From contig NZ_SRUU01000009.1 of the NCBI RefSeq assembly GCF_004791585.1, positions 1 through 64,000 of the forward strand: DNA of 64,000 nucleotides, in the 5' to 3' direction. The stretch is from Mesorhizobium sp. M1C.F.Ca.ET.210.01.1.1. GTDB taxonomy: Bacteria; Pseudomonadota; Alphaproteobacteria; Rhizobiales; Rhizobiaceae. The notes under the pieces are model-generated. The model was not told the DNA's origin. It saw only the letters and a list, made by a program, of their open reading frames with translations, and made no database searches. Within the stretch, counting starts at the first letter, position 1. Each line of letters begins with the position of its first letter. The position numbers were made by a program, and so were the translations under genes. This document shows, piece by piece, positions 1-7,766 of the stretch.

Positions 1-243
1 GTTCAGGTTGATGGTTTTACCGGTGGGAAGGGACCGGGCCATGCCACGGCCTGTCCGAAAGGACGACCAGGATCCACTCGGTCTCCTTCCCACTTCAACC
101 ATACACCGGAACCAACACACAGGATCCTTGGGTCTGCGCCGCGTCGCTGCGTTCCTTGCTTCGCCCAGGGATGACGACGCTAAGAGCGGCTCAATTAAAT
201 CATCAAGGCTCGCAATTCGCGGCCTGGCGGAGCCACAGCTGGC
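1..243. other. Left-edge non-coding stretch downstream of urtE
   Basis: No convincing complete gene lies here. On the minus strand an ATG at 40-42 opens a frame that runs out of the window (MARSLPTGKTINLN...). It has no good ribosome binding site, so I do not call it. The rest is intergenic and holds the palindromic repeat at 121-178. Confidence 0.4.
121..178. repeat. Interspersed palindromic intergenic repeat
   Basis: Arms 125-133 (TCCTTGGGT) and 163-171 (GCCCAGGGA) pair over nine positions, two of them G-T. The GC-rich interior carries GCGCCGCGTCGCTGCG, and ATGACG follows the right arm. From memory, elements with CCCAAGGAT...CCCTGGGCG are scattered between genes in Mesorhizobium-type genomes. 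Multicopy status cannot be shown from one window. Confidence 0.5.
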
Positions 244-939
244 CTACACCGTCAGGAACTTCCGCACATCCGCGCGGTCGAGATCCTCGGCCGGACCGGT
301 GTGCACGATCTGGCCCCGGTCCATGATGTTGACCTCGTCGGCAAGTTCCCGGCAGAAGTCGAGATATTGCTCGACCAGAAGCACGGCGATCCCCGCCTGG
401 TCGCGCAGATAGCGGATAGCGCGGCCGATATCCTTGATGATCGAGGGCTGGATACCTTCGGTCGGCTCGTCGAGCACGAGCAGCTTCGGCCGCATCACCA
501 GCGCCCGGCCGATGGCGAGCTGCTGCTGCTGGCCGCCGGACAGGTCGCCGCCGCGACGACCCAGCATCTGCTTCAGCACCGGAAACAGCTCGAAAACGTG
601 AGCAGGTATGTTTCGGTCGCCGCGCCTCAGCGGCGCGAAGCCCGATTCCAGGTTTTCGCGCACCGTGAGCAGGGGAAAGATCTCCCTGCCCTGCGGCACG
701 AATGCGATGCCCGACCGGGCGCGGTCATACGCCGCGCTCCGGTCGAGCGCCTTCCCCTCGAAGGCAACGCTTCCGCTCGTCAGCCGGTGATGGCCGACGA
801 TCGATCTCATCAAACTGGTCTTGCCGACGCCGTTGCGGCCGAGCACGCAGGTGATCTTGCCGGCGCCGACCTTCAGCGAAACGCCGCGCAGCGCCTGGGC
901 GGCACCGTAATGCAGCGTGGCATTGGAGACCTCGAGCAT
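244..939 (-). CDS. urtE: Urea ABC transporter ATP-binding subunit UrtE
   Basis: A 231-residue cytoplasmic ATPase that powers high-affinity urea uptake with UrtD. Walker A is GRNGVGKTS near residue 33, the ABC signature is LSGGQQQQLAIGRAL, and Walker B is LLVLDEPTEG followed by the switch His region. The short LivF-like form (MLEVSNATLHYG start, VPQGREIFPLLTV segment) is typical of UrtE. The open frame continues upstream to 1149, but the ATG at 939 gives the family-normal length. It is the last gene of the minus-strand urtABCDE operon, 70 bp after urtD. Confidence 0.95.
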   Translation of the reverse strand: MLEVSNATLHYGAAQALRGVSLKVGAGKITCVLGRNGVGKTSLMRSIVGHHRLTSGSVAFEGKALDRSAAYDRARSGIAFVPQGREIFPLLTVRENLESGFAPLRRGDRNIPAHVFELFPVLKQMLGRRGGDLSGGQQQQLAIGRALVMRPKLLVLDEPTEGIQPSIIKDIGRAIRYLRDQAGIAVLLVEQYLDFCRELADEVNIMDRGQIVHTGPAEDLDRADVRKFLTV

Positions 940-1009
940 GGTCAGCCCCTTCTCCAGCGCTTCAGGAAAGCGAAATCGAAACGGTAGAAGGGAACGCGCC
1001 AGACCATGC

Positions 1010-1756
1010 TCATCGCCCCAGATAGACTTCGACGACGCGCTCGTCGGCCGAGACGAAATCGAGCGTGCCTTCCGACAGCACCGAACCCTCATGCAGGCAG
1101 GTGACCTTGACGCCGAGCTCGCGCACGAAATGCATGTCGTGCTCGACAACGACTACCGAATGGTCGCGGGCGATATCCTTGAGCAGGCGCGCGGTTTCCT
1201 CGGTTTCGGCGTCTGTCATGCCGGCGACCGGCTCGTCGACGAGCAGCAGCTTCGGGTCCTGCGCCAAGAGCATGCCGATCTCCAGCCACTGTTTCTGGCC
1301 GTGGCTGAGATTGGCGGCGAGCTCGCCGCGCTTGTCGCCGAGACGGATGATGCCGAGAATGTCGTCGATGCGCCGTGCCTCGGCCGCCGAGCGGCGGTGG
1401 AAGAGCGCCGGGAAGATCGAGCGCGGCCCCTTCAGCGCCAGCATCAGGTTGTCCTCGACGCTGTGGCTCTCGAAGACGGTCGGCTTCTGGAACTTGCGGC
1501 CGATGCCCATCATGGCGATCTCGGCCTCGTCATGGCGGGTCAGATCCACTTGGCCGTCGAAGAAGACCTCGCCCTCGTCCGGCCTTGTCTTGCCGGTGAC
1601 GATATCCATCATCGTCGTCTTGCCGGCGCCGTTGGGGCCGATGATCGCCCGCATTTCACCCTTGTCGAGCACGAGCGACAGATTGTTGATGGCGCGAAAG
1701 CCGTCGAAGGAAACCGAGACGCCGTCGAGATAGAGGATAGTGTTCGACTTGCTCAT
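1010..1756 (-). CDS. urtD: Urea ABC transporter ATP-binding subunit UrtD
   Basis: A 248-residue LivG-type ATPase and partner of UrtE on the inner face of the membrane. Walker A is GPNGAGKTT (about residues 39-47), the signature is LSHGQKQWLEIGML, and Walker B is LLLVDEPVAGMTD. The LSHGQ signature and the GMTDAETEETA segment are characteristic of UrtD rather than of amino-acid transport LivG. The ATG start at 1756 lies 6 bp after the urtC stop, so the two genes are translationally linked in one operon. Confidence 0.95.
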   Translation of the reverse strand: MSKSNTILYLDGVSVSFDGFRAINNLSLVLDKGEMRAIIGPNGAGKTTMMDIVTGKTRPDEGEVFFDGQVDLTRHDEAEIAMMGIGRKFQKPTVFESHSVEDNLMLALKGPRSIFPALFHRRSAAEARRIDDILGIIRLGDKRGELAANLSHGQKQWLEIGMLLAQDPKLLLVDEPVAGMTDAETEETARLLKDIARDHSVVVVEHDMHFVRELGVKVTCLHEGSVLSEGTLDFVSADERVVEVYLGR

Positions 1757-1762
1757 GATCGC

Positions 1763-2986
1763 TCACTCCGCCGGCTGCGGCTCGACGCCGGAAGCGGACC
1801 ACGCCCCCGGGGTCCTCGCCGCCGAGCGCACGATCTTGGGCTGTGGCGCCTCCCGATCGGCGCCGGCTTCCGCGGCGAGCGAGGCCGCGCGCAGCGCCCT
1901 GGCCTTGCCGCGCCACGAATCCCACATGCCGACGACGCCCTTGGGCAGGAAGAGCGTTACCGCAACGAACAGCCCGCCCAGCGCGAACAGCCAGAATTCC
2001 GGCAGCACCCCGGTGAACCAGGATTTTCCGGCGTTGACGAGGAGCGCGCCGATGATCGGACCGACGAGGGTGCCGCGCCCGCCGACGGCGGTCCAGATCA
2101 CCACTTCGATCGAATTGGCCGGATCGAACTCGCCGGGATTGATGATGCCGACCTGCGGCACGTAAAGCGCGCCGGCGATGCCGGCCATGATTGCAGAGAC
2201 GGTGAAGGCGAACAGCTTGACGTTCTCCGCCCGCCAGCCAAGGAAGCGGGTGCGGCTTTCGGCGTCGCGCACCGCCATCAGCAGCTTGCCGTATTTGGAT
2301 TGCACGATCGCCCCGGTGACGAAGACGGCGAGCGCCAGCGTCACGGCGCTCGCCGTAAACAGAGCCGAGCGCGTCGCGTCGGCCTGCACGTTGAAGCCGA
2401 GTATGTCCTTGAAATCGGTCAGGCCGTTGTTGCCGCCAAAACCCATGTCGTTGCGGAAGAAGGCTAAGAGCAGCGCATAGGTCATCGCCTGGGTGATGAT
2501 CGACAGATAGACGCCGGTAACGCGGCTGCGGAAGGCGAACCAGCCGAAGACGAAGGCGAGCAGGCCGGGCACCGCCAGCACCATCAAAGCTGCAAACCAA
2601 AAATGGTCAAAGCCGTGCCAGAACCAGGGCAGTTCCTTATAGTTCAGGAACACCATGAAGTCCGGCAGGATCGGGTTGCCATAGACGCCGCGCGAGCCGA
2701 TCTGGCGCATCAGATACATGCCCATCGCATAGCCGCCGAGCGCGAAGAAGGCGCCATGGCCGAGCGAGAGGATGCCGCAATAGCCCCAGACCAGATCGAG
2801 CGCGAGCGCCAGCAGCGCATAGCAGAGATACTTGCCGACCAGCGCCACGATATAGGGCGGAATATGGAAGGCGCTCGTCGGTGGAACCGCGAGATTGAGC
2901 AGCGGCACGACGACGGCGGCCGCCAGCAGGACGAGGATGGCGAGGCCGATGCGGCGATCTGCGCCGAAGAGGCGCTGCGTGATCAT
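1763..2986 (-). CDS. urtC: Urea ABC transporter permease UrtC
   Basis: A 407-residue LivM-type inner-membrane permease that forms the urea channel with UrtB. It has about eight to ten hydrophobic segments and contains LDLVWGYCGILSLGHGAFF and NPGEFDPANSIEVVIW, both strong family marks. A long charged C-terminal tail rich in Ala, Arg and Pro follows the last membrane segment. Its ATG overlaps the urtB stop by four bases (ATGA, 2983-2986). This implies coupled translation and excludes the longer upstream frame. Confidence 0.94.
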   Translation of the reverse strand: MITQRLFGADRRIGLAILVLLAAAVVVPLLNLAVPPTSAFHIPPYIVALVGKYLCYALLALALDLVWGYCGILSLGHGAFFALGGYAMGMYLMRQIGSRGVYGNPILPDFMVFLNYKELPWFWHGFDHFWFAALMVLAVPGLLAFVFGWFAFRSRVTGVYLSIITQAMTYALLLAFFRNDMGFGGNNGLTDFKDILGFNVQADATRSALFTASAVTLALAVFVTGAIVQSKYGKLLMAVRDAESRTRFLGWRAENVKLFAFTVSAIMAGIAGALYVPQVGIINPGEFDPANSIEVVIWTAVGGRGTLVGPIIGALLVNAGKSWFTGVLPEFWLFALGGLFVAVTLFLPKGVVGMWDSWRGKARALRAASLAAEAGADREAPQPKIVRSAARTPGAWSASGVEPQPAE

Positions 2987-4632
2987 GCTTCCACCGCCCT
3001 GCCCTTCAGCGCGAACAGGCCGCGCGGGCGCTTCTGGATGAACAGGATGATCAGCACCAACACGACGATCTTGCCCAGTACGGCGCCGGCATAGGGCTCG
3101 AGGAACTTGTTGACGATGCCGAGCGAGAAGGCGCCGACCAGCGTGCCCCACAGGTTGCCGACGCCGCCGAAGACGACGACCATGAAGCTGTCGATGATGT
3201 AGCCGCGGCCGAGATTGGGCGAGACATTGTCGATCTGGCTGAGCGCGACGCCGGCAATGCCGGCAATGCCGGAGCCGAGCGCGAAGGTCAGCGCGTCGAC
3301 CCATGGCGTCCTGATACCCATGGAAGCGGCCATGCGGCGGTTTGCGGTGACTGCTCGCATCTGCAGCCCCCAGGGCGTGCGCTTCATGACATAGAGCAGC
3401 ACCGCGAAAACCATGAGCGCGAACACAAGGATCCACAGCCGGTTCCAGGTGATGGCCAGTTGGCCGACATCGAACGAGCCCGACATCCAGGTCGGGTTGC
3501 CGACCTCCTGGTTGGTCGGCCCGAAGATGGTGCGCACGGCCTGCTGCAAGATCAGCGAGACGCCCCAGGTGGCTAGAAGCGTCTCCAGGGGACGGCCATA
3601 GAGGAAACGGATGATGCCGCGCTCGATGGCAAGGCCGACAAGTGCTGAGACAAGGAAGGCAAGCGGCAGCGCGATGACCAGCGACCAGTCGAACAGGCCG
3701 GGGAACGACGTGCGGATCACCTGCTGGACGACGAAGGTGGTGTAGGCGCCGAGCATCACCATCTCGCCATGCGCCATGTTGATGACGCCCATAACGCCGA
3801 AGGTGATGGCAAGCCCGATCGCGGCAAGCAGCAGCACTGACCCCAGCGAAATGCCATACCAGATGTTCTGCCCGGCATCCCACAGCGCCAGCGTCGAATT
3901 GATGTGGCCGATCGCGGCGGTCGCCGCGTCCTTGGCCGCGCCCTGGGCGTTCGCCTCAACCGAGGTGAGCAGCGAAAGTGCATCGCGGTCGCCGCGCGCG
4001 GCGATGACAGAGATGGCCGCGAGCTTGTCGGCTTCGGGCTTGTCGGAAACCAGGACCGACGCCGCGCGCGCCTGTTCGAACAGGGCTTTGACGGCCGGTT
4101 CGGTCTCGGCGGCGATGGCAGCGTCAAGCGGCTCGATATTCGCCGCGTCGGGCGTCTTGAACATAGTCGCGGCAGCGGCAAGGCGCACGCTCGCGTCCTT
4201 GGCCCGCAACGTCAGCGTGCCCAGCGCATCGCGGATCGTGCGGCGCAGGCTGTTGTTGACCTTGATCTTGGTGAGGTCGGCCTTGGCGGCGTCTGCGGCC
4301 TTCTCGCCACTCAGCGGATCGAGCAATTCGATGCCGTCTCCAGCGTCGTTGCCGACGAAGACCTGGGAATCGGCCTTGCGGATATAGAGATTGCCCTCGG
4401 CGAGCGCGGAGAGCGGGCGTTCGACGGCCGGATCGCCGCTCGCGGCAAGCTCGCGCGCGACGGCCTCGGTGCCCGAAAAATTCGTGGCAGCCGCGAATTT
4501 GGCGATGGTCGCGCGGAGGTCGGCTTCGGCTGCCTTCGACGGCAGCAGGCTTGCCATCGTCAGCAGCAGCATCATGCCGATTGCACGCAACAAGGTCATC
4601 GTCTTCAAGCGGCTCCCAAGGGATTTGAGCAT
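2983..4632 (-). CDS. urtB: Urea ABC transporter permease UrtB
   Basis: A 549-residue LivH-type permease. It begins with a signal peptide (LLLTMASLLPSKAAEA). UrtB proteins then carry a periplasmic N-terminal domain of about 220 residues, seen here as a hydrophilic helical stretch. The membrane part starts near IWYGISLGSVLLLAAIGLAITFGVMGVINMAHGEM, with the conserved INMAHGE loop. The start is uncertain: ATG 4632 has no Shine-Dalgarno and abuts a hairpin, whereas ATG 4599 (MTLLRAIG) has GGAG 13 bases upstream and still encodes the signal peptide. Confidence 0.93.
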   Translation of the reverse strand: MLKSLGSRLKTMTLLRAIGMMLLLTMASLLPSKAAEADLRATIAKFAAATNFSGTEAVARELAASGDPAVERPLSALAEGNLYIRKADSQVFVGNDAGDGIELLDPLSGEKAADAAKADLTKIKVNNSLRRTIRDALGTLTLRAKDASVRLAAAATMFKTPDAANIEPLDAAIAAETEPAVKALFEQARAASVLVSDKPEADKLAAISVIAARGDRDALSLLTSVEANAQGAAKDAATAAIGHINSTLALWDAGQNIWYGISLGSVLLLAAIGLAITFGVMGVINMAHGEMVMLGAYTTFVVQQVIRTSFPGLFDWSLVIALPLAFLVSALVGLAIERGIIRFLYGRPLETLLATWGVSLILQQAVRTIFGPTNQEVGNPTWMSGSFDVGQLAITWNRLWILVFALMVFAVLLYVMKRTPWGLQMRAVTANRRMAASMGIRTPWVDALTFALGSGIAGIAGVALSQIDNVSPNLGRGYIIDSFMVVVFGGVGNLWGTLVGAFSLGIVNKFLEPYAGAVLGKIVVLVLIILFIQKRPRGLFALKGRAVEA

Positions 4633-4635
4633 TTC

Positions 4636-4706
4636 GCCCGGGCGGACCGTGGGCCCGCCCGGGCCGCGGTCTCGGATCGCGGGGCCACGCCGCGATCCGA
4701 CAGACC
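4636..4706 (-). promoter_or_regulatory. Tandem stem-loops between urtA and urtB
   Basis: Two strong hairpins fill this gap. The first has perfect 10-bp arms 4636-4645 and 4655-4664 with a 9-base loop. The second pairs 4673-4682 with 4690-4699 (10 bp, 7-base loop) and is extended by GGTCT/AGACC at 4668-4672 and 4702-4706 past a two-base bulge. Neither is followed by a T run. This suits 3'-end protection or processing that leaves more urtA mRNA than urtBCDE mRNA, rather than full termination. Confidence 0.75.
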
Positions 4707-4714
4707 TGGGAGGA

Positions 4715-6025
4715 TCAGTTGGTGCCCTTGCCGCCGCACTTGCCGGTGGCGACGTTGAAGTTGCCGCAGGACAGAGGCGCGCGCCAATCGGAGATCAGGT
4801 TCTTGGAGTCGGGCAGGTAGTCGGACCATTCGTCGCCCATCACCAGGCCGGGCGTCTGCGACACGGTCTCGAACTGGCCATCGGCCTGGATCTCGCCGAT
4901 CAGCACCGGCTTGGTGATGTGATGGTTCGGCATCATGGTGGAATAGCCACCGGTCAGGTTCGGCACCGACACGCCGACCATGGCGTCGATGACCTTGTCC
5001 GGATCGGTGGTGCCGGCCTTCTCGACCGCCTTCACCCACATGTTGAAGCCGATATAGTGGGCTTCCATCGGGTCGTTGGTGGTGCGCTTGTCGTTCTTGA
5101 TGAACTTGTGCCAGTCGTCGATGAACTTCTTGTTCTCGGGCGTGTCGACGCTCTCGAAATAGTTCCAGGCGGCGAGATGGCCGACCAGCGGACCCGTATC
5201 GAGACCGGCCAGTTCTTCCTCGCCGACCGAGAAGGCCATGACCGGGATATCCTCGGCCTTGATGCCCTGGTTGCCGAGTTCCTTGTAGAACGGCACGTTG
5301 GCGTCGCCGTTGACGGTCGACACGACCGCCGTCTTCTTGCCGGCCGAGCCGAACTTCTTGATCGCCGAGACCTCGGTCTGCCAGTCGGAGAAGCCGAACG
5401 GCGTGTAGTTGACCATGATGTCCTCGGCCGGCACGCCCTTCGATTTGAGGTAGGCTTCGAGGATCTTGTTGGTCGTGCGCGGATAGACGTAGTCGGTGCC
5501 TTCGAGCACCCAGCGCTTCACCGAGCCGCCATCGGCGCTCATCAGGTAGTCGACGGCCGGAATGGCCTGCTGGTTCGGCGCCGCGCCGGTGTAGAAGACG
5601 TTGCGCTCGCTCTCCTCGCCCTCATACTGGACGGGGTAGAAAAGGATGTTGTCGAGTTCCGAGAACACCGGCAGCACCGACTTGCGCGACACCGAGGTCC
5701 AGCAGCCGAACACCGCCGCGACCTTGTCCTTGGAAATCAGCTCACGCGCCTTTTCGGCGAACAGCGGCCAGTTGGACGCCGGATCGACGACCACCGCCTC
5801 GAGCTTCTTGCCGAGCAGGCCGCCCTTGGCGTTCTGCTCCTCGATCAGCATCAGCATGACGTCTTTCAGCGTCGTCTCCGAAATCGCCATGGTCCCCGAC
5901 AGCGAATGGAGGATGCCGACCTTGATCGTGTCGTCGGCGGCCCTGGCAGGAGCCGACATCGAAAGGCCGGCAGCGATCACCCCGGCCGAAAACATTTTTG
6001 TTATTGTCGAGAAATTACCCCTCAT
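4715..6025 (-). CDS. urtA: Urea ABC transporter substrate-binding protein UrtA
   Basis: A 436-residue periplasmic binding protein of the type I fold that captures urea for UrtBC. A Sec signal peptide (MFSAGVIAAGLSMSAPARAAD) precedes the mature IKVGILHSLSGTMAISE start. The VFGCWTSVSRKSVLPVFSE and FYPVQYEGEE segments are diagnostic of UrtA against amide-binding FmdD relatives. The frame extends to a TTG at 6040, but ATG 6025 follows TTGGGAG and is the better start. It is the first gene of the operon and is expressed from the sigma-54 promoter about 45 bp upstream. Confidence 0.95.
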   Translation of the reverse strand: MRGNFSTITKMFSAGVIAAGLSMSAPARAADDTIKVGILHSLSGTMAISETTLKDVMLMLIEEQNAKGGLLGKKLEAVVVDPASNWPLFAEKARELISKDKVAAVFGCWTSVSRKSVLPVFSELDNILFYPVQYEGEESERNVFYTGAAPNQQAIPAVDYLMSADGGSVKRWVLEGTDYVYPRTTNKILEAYLKSKGVPAEDIMVNYTPFGFSDWQTEVSAIKKFGSAGKKTAVVSTVNGDANVPFYKELGNQGIKAEDIPVMAFSVGEEELAGLDTGPLVGHLAAWNYFESVDTPENKKFIDDWHKFIKNDKRTTNDPMEAHYIGFNMWVKAVEKAGTTDPDKVIDAMVGVSVPNLTGGYSTMMPNHHITKPVLIGEIQADGQFETVSQTPGLVMGDEWSDYLPDSKNLISDWRAPLSCGNFNVATGKCGGKGTN

Positions 6026-6069
6026 GTTCCACGCTCCCAAGCTGGTTGTTTTGCATCGCGACAGAGCAT

Positions 6070-6085
6070 TGCAAGCGACGTGCCA
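6070..6085 (-). promoter_or_regulatory. Sigma-54 (RpoN) promoter of urtABCDE
   Basis: The minus strand reads TGGCACG-TCGC-TTGCA, an essentially exact -24/-12 element (consensus TGGCACG-N4-TTGCA), with GG at 6084-6083 and GC at 6072-6071, exactly 12 bases apart. The predicted start of transcription is near 6059, leaving a 34-base leader before ATG 6025. RpoN control implies an enhancer protein, most likely NtrC under nitrogen limitation. I did not find a clear NtrC site upstream. Confidence 0.88.
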
Positions 6086-6332
6086 AACGCAGAAGCGTGG
6101 CGATGCGGGGAGCGATAGCTAAATAGTTACAATCGGTTATCGGATAGCCGTCGAACGGGATCGAGTATCCGGAATGCATGGGGACTGAGAAAACTTTACG
6201 CAGCCCTGCCTAGATTTTGCCCAAATGGTAAAAATGCCCAAACTTTAAGCTCGACTCTGCATGCGGCAATCCGCCAGCGGTTGCGAGACGGTGGCAAAAT
6301 GGGGCAAGGTCGCCGCGCAAACGAGCGACGTC

Positions 6333-6719
6333 ATGGCCTTACGCATCATCCTGAGCTTCCTGCTTCTCGTCTCCGCCGCCGGCGGCGCCCGCGCCGGCTT
6401 CACCGACGGCAAGCTGCCCGACGGGACCTATCATTGCGAGGTCTACCTGCTCGGTGCGTTTCTCAACCTCGGCGACATCACCATCAAGGGCAATGTTTAT
6501 AGCGGCCCGGTGACCTTCGGCACCTCGGGAACCTACAACTACCAGATGGACGCCAATGGCGAGATCAGCTGGCTTGGGCCGCTCGGCGGCTATACCAGCG
6601 GCGGCAACTCGATCTCGCTGACTCAGGCGACGCTGGACGACCCGGGCGCGCCGTCCTTCGACATCATCATGAAGCAGCAGGACGGCGCCTTCACCGCCTC
6701 GACCTGCACGAAGCGCTGA
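6333..6719 (+). CDS. Small secreted protein of unknown function
   Basis: A 128-residue protein with an N-terminal signal peptide (LRIILSFLLLVSAAGGARAG) and a small beta-rich, Gly/Thr-rich mature part. DGTYHCEVYLLG lies near the mature N terminus, and a second Cys (TASTCTKR) sits at the very end, so one disulfide is possible. I do not recognise a named family. ATG 6333 is chosen over an upstream in-frame ATG at 6261 because the signal peptide starts here. It is monocistronic and diverges from urtA. Confidence 0.6.
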   Translation: MALRIILSFLLLVSAAGGARAGFTDGKLPDGTYHCEVYLLGAFLNLGDITIKGNVYSGPVTFGTSGTYNYQMDANGEISWLGPLGGYTSGGNSISLTQATLDDPGAPSFDIIMKQQDGAFTASTCTKR

Positions 6720-6870
6720 GCAGCAGCCGCGGGCTTTCGAATCGGGCGGTGCGCTCTAATGGCCGGTGCCTGGAAGCCCGAAAATCGGGCTCTGACCAGG
6801 ACGACCACTTGATAGCCGATTTGGTCGTGCCGATCAGCAAAACAGGCCCAACCAACAATGTCGGCAGGCC

Positions 6871-6972
6871 CATCAGGGGGTCGCCGACGTCCTCACCTAT
6901 GTGCGCAACAGCTGGGGCAACGCTGCCGCTCCGGTCTCCTCTGGAGACGTGGGGCGATACGCAAGGAGTTGA
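6871..6972 (+). pseudogene. 3' relic of a c-type cytochrome gene
   Basis: Reading from 6871, the frame gives HQGVADVLTYVRNSWGN followed by about 17 residues and a TGA at 6970-6972. The VADVLTYVRNSWGN segment is the typical C-terminal helix of class I cytochrome c subunits, such as those paired with alcohol or sugar dehydrogenases. No haem-binding CxxCH, start codon or upstream frame survives. The remnant lies between a secreted-protein gene and deoD, so it is a decayed or deleted gene end. Confidence 0.6.
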
Positions 6973-6982
6973 CGCAGGAAAT

Positions 6983-7690
6983 CTAGCTGCCGGCCGCGAC
7001 TTCCAGCGCCAGCCGCGTCATGTCGGTGAACAGCGCCTGGCGCTCGGAGTAGTCGGTCAGCTCGCCGGTGGCGACGTGGTCGACCACCGTCAGCAGCGAC
7101 AGGGCGCGCGCGCCGAACTGCGCCGAGATGCGGTAGAGCGCGCTGGTTTCCATGTCGACCGCCAGCGCGCCGAGCGCCCTGGGCTCATCGAACCGGGCGC
7201 GGCCGTCGGGGTGATAGAACACGTCGCTGCAGATCGTCAGCCCCGCGCTGCAGGCGATGCCGAGAGCGGCCGCCCGCTGCAGCGCCAGCGCATGGAGCGC
7301 TTCATCCGGCCCTGCCGGCTGGTACAGCCCGAAGACTTGCCCGCTGATTGCGCCCTCGGCACGTACGGCGCTGGAGATGACCACGCCGCGCAGCGGAACG
7401 TGCTCGGACAGCGCGCCGCATGTGCCGGTGCGGATCAGGGTCTTCACGCCGTGATAATCCAGCAGCTCGTGGGCGTAGATCAGGAAAGACGAGACGCCGA
7501 TGCCGGTTGCATGGATGCTGACCGGCTTGCCGCGAAACCGGCCGGTGAAGCCGAGGGCGCCCCGGCGGCGATTGACGCAGCGCGGCGCCTCGAGAAAAGT
7601 CTCCGCCATCCATTGAGCGCGCTCGGGATCGCCCGGCAACAGCACCGTTTCGGCGTAGTCCCCCCTGCCCGCCTCGATGTGCGGCGTCAC
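6983..7690 (-). CDS. deoD: Purine-nucleoside phosphorylase DeoD-type
   Basis: A 235-residue cytoplasmic enzyme of the hexameric nucleoside phosphorylase family, which splits purine nucleosides with phosphate to base and ribose 1-phosphate. It shows TPHIEA at the start, VLLPGDPERA (phosphate loop), GIGVSS, RTGTCGAL and DMETSALY, where the Glu contacts ribose. Start is GTG 7690 behind GGGAGG. It is read towards the cytochrome relic and appears monocistronic. The sequence is more divergent than enteric DeoD, so base preference is open. Confidence 0.88.
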   Translation of the reverse strand: MTPHIEAGRGDYAETVLLPGDPERAQWMAETFLEAPRCVNRRRGALGFTGRFRGKPVSIHATGIGVSSFLIYAHELLDYHGVKTLIRTGTCGALSEHVPLRGVVISSAVRAEGAISGQVFGLYQPAGPDEALHALALQRAAALGIACSAGLTICSDVFYHPDGRARFDEPRALGALAVDMETSALYRISAQFGARALSLLTVVDHVATGELTDYSERQALFTDMTRLALEVAAGS

Positions 7691-7766
7691 GCTACCTCCC
7701 GGTCATGTGCAAACATACCCCGCTCCATCATGGCAGGCTCGCTGCAATGTGCAAGCGATTGCTGTT

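Noticed and set aside
1..42. Start of a minus-strand gene leaving the window (MARSLPTGKTINLN...)
   Set aside because: Only 14 codons are visible and there is no convincing ribosome binding site.
4391..6118. A 575-codon plus-strand frame across urtA
   Set aside because: It is a shadow of the GC-rich urtA codons, with no signature or plausible start.
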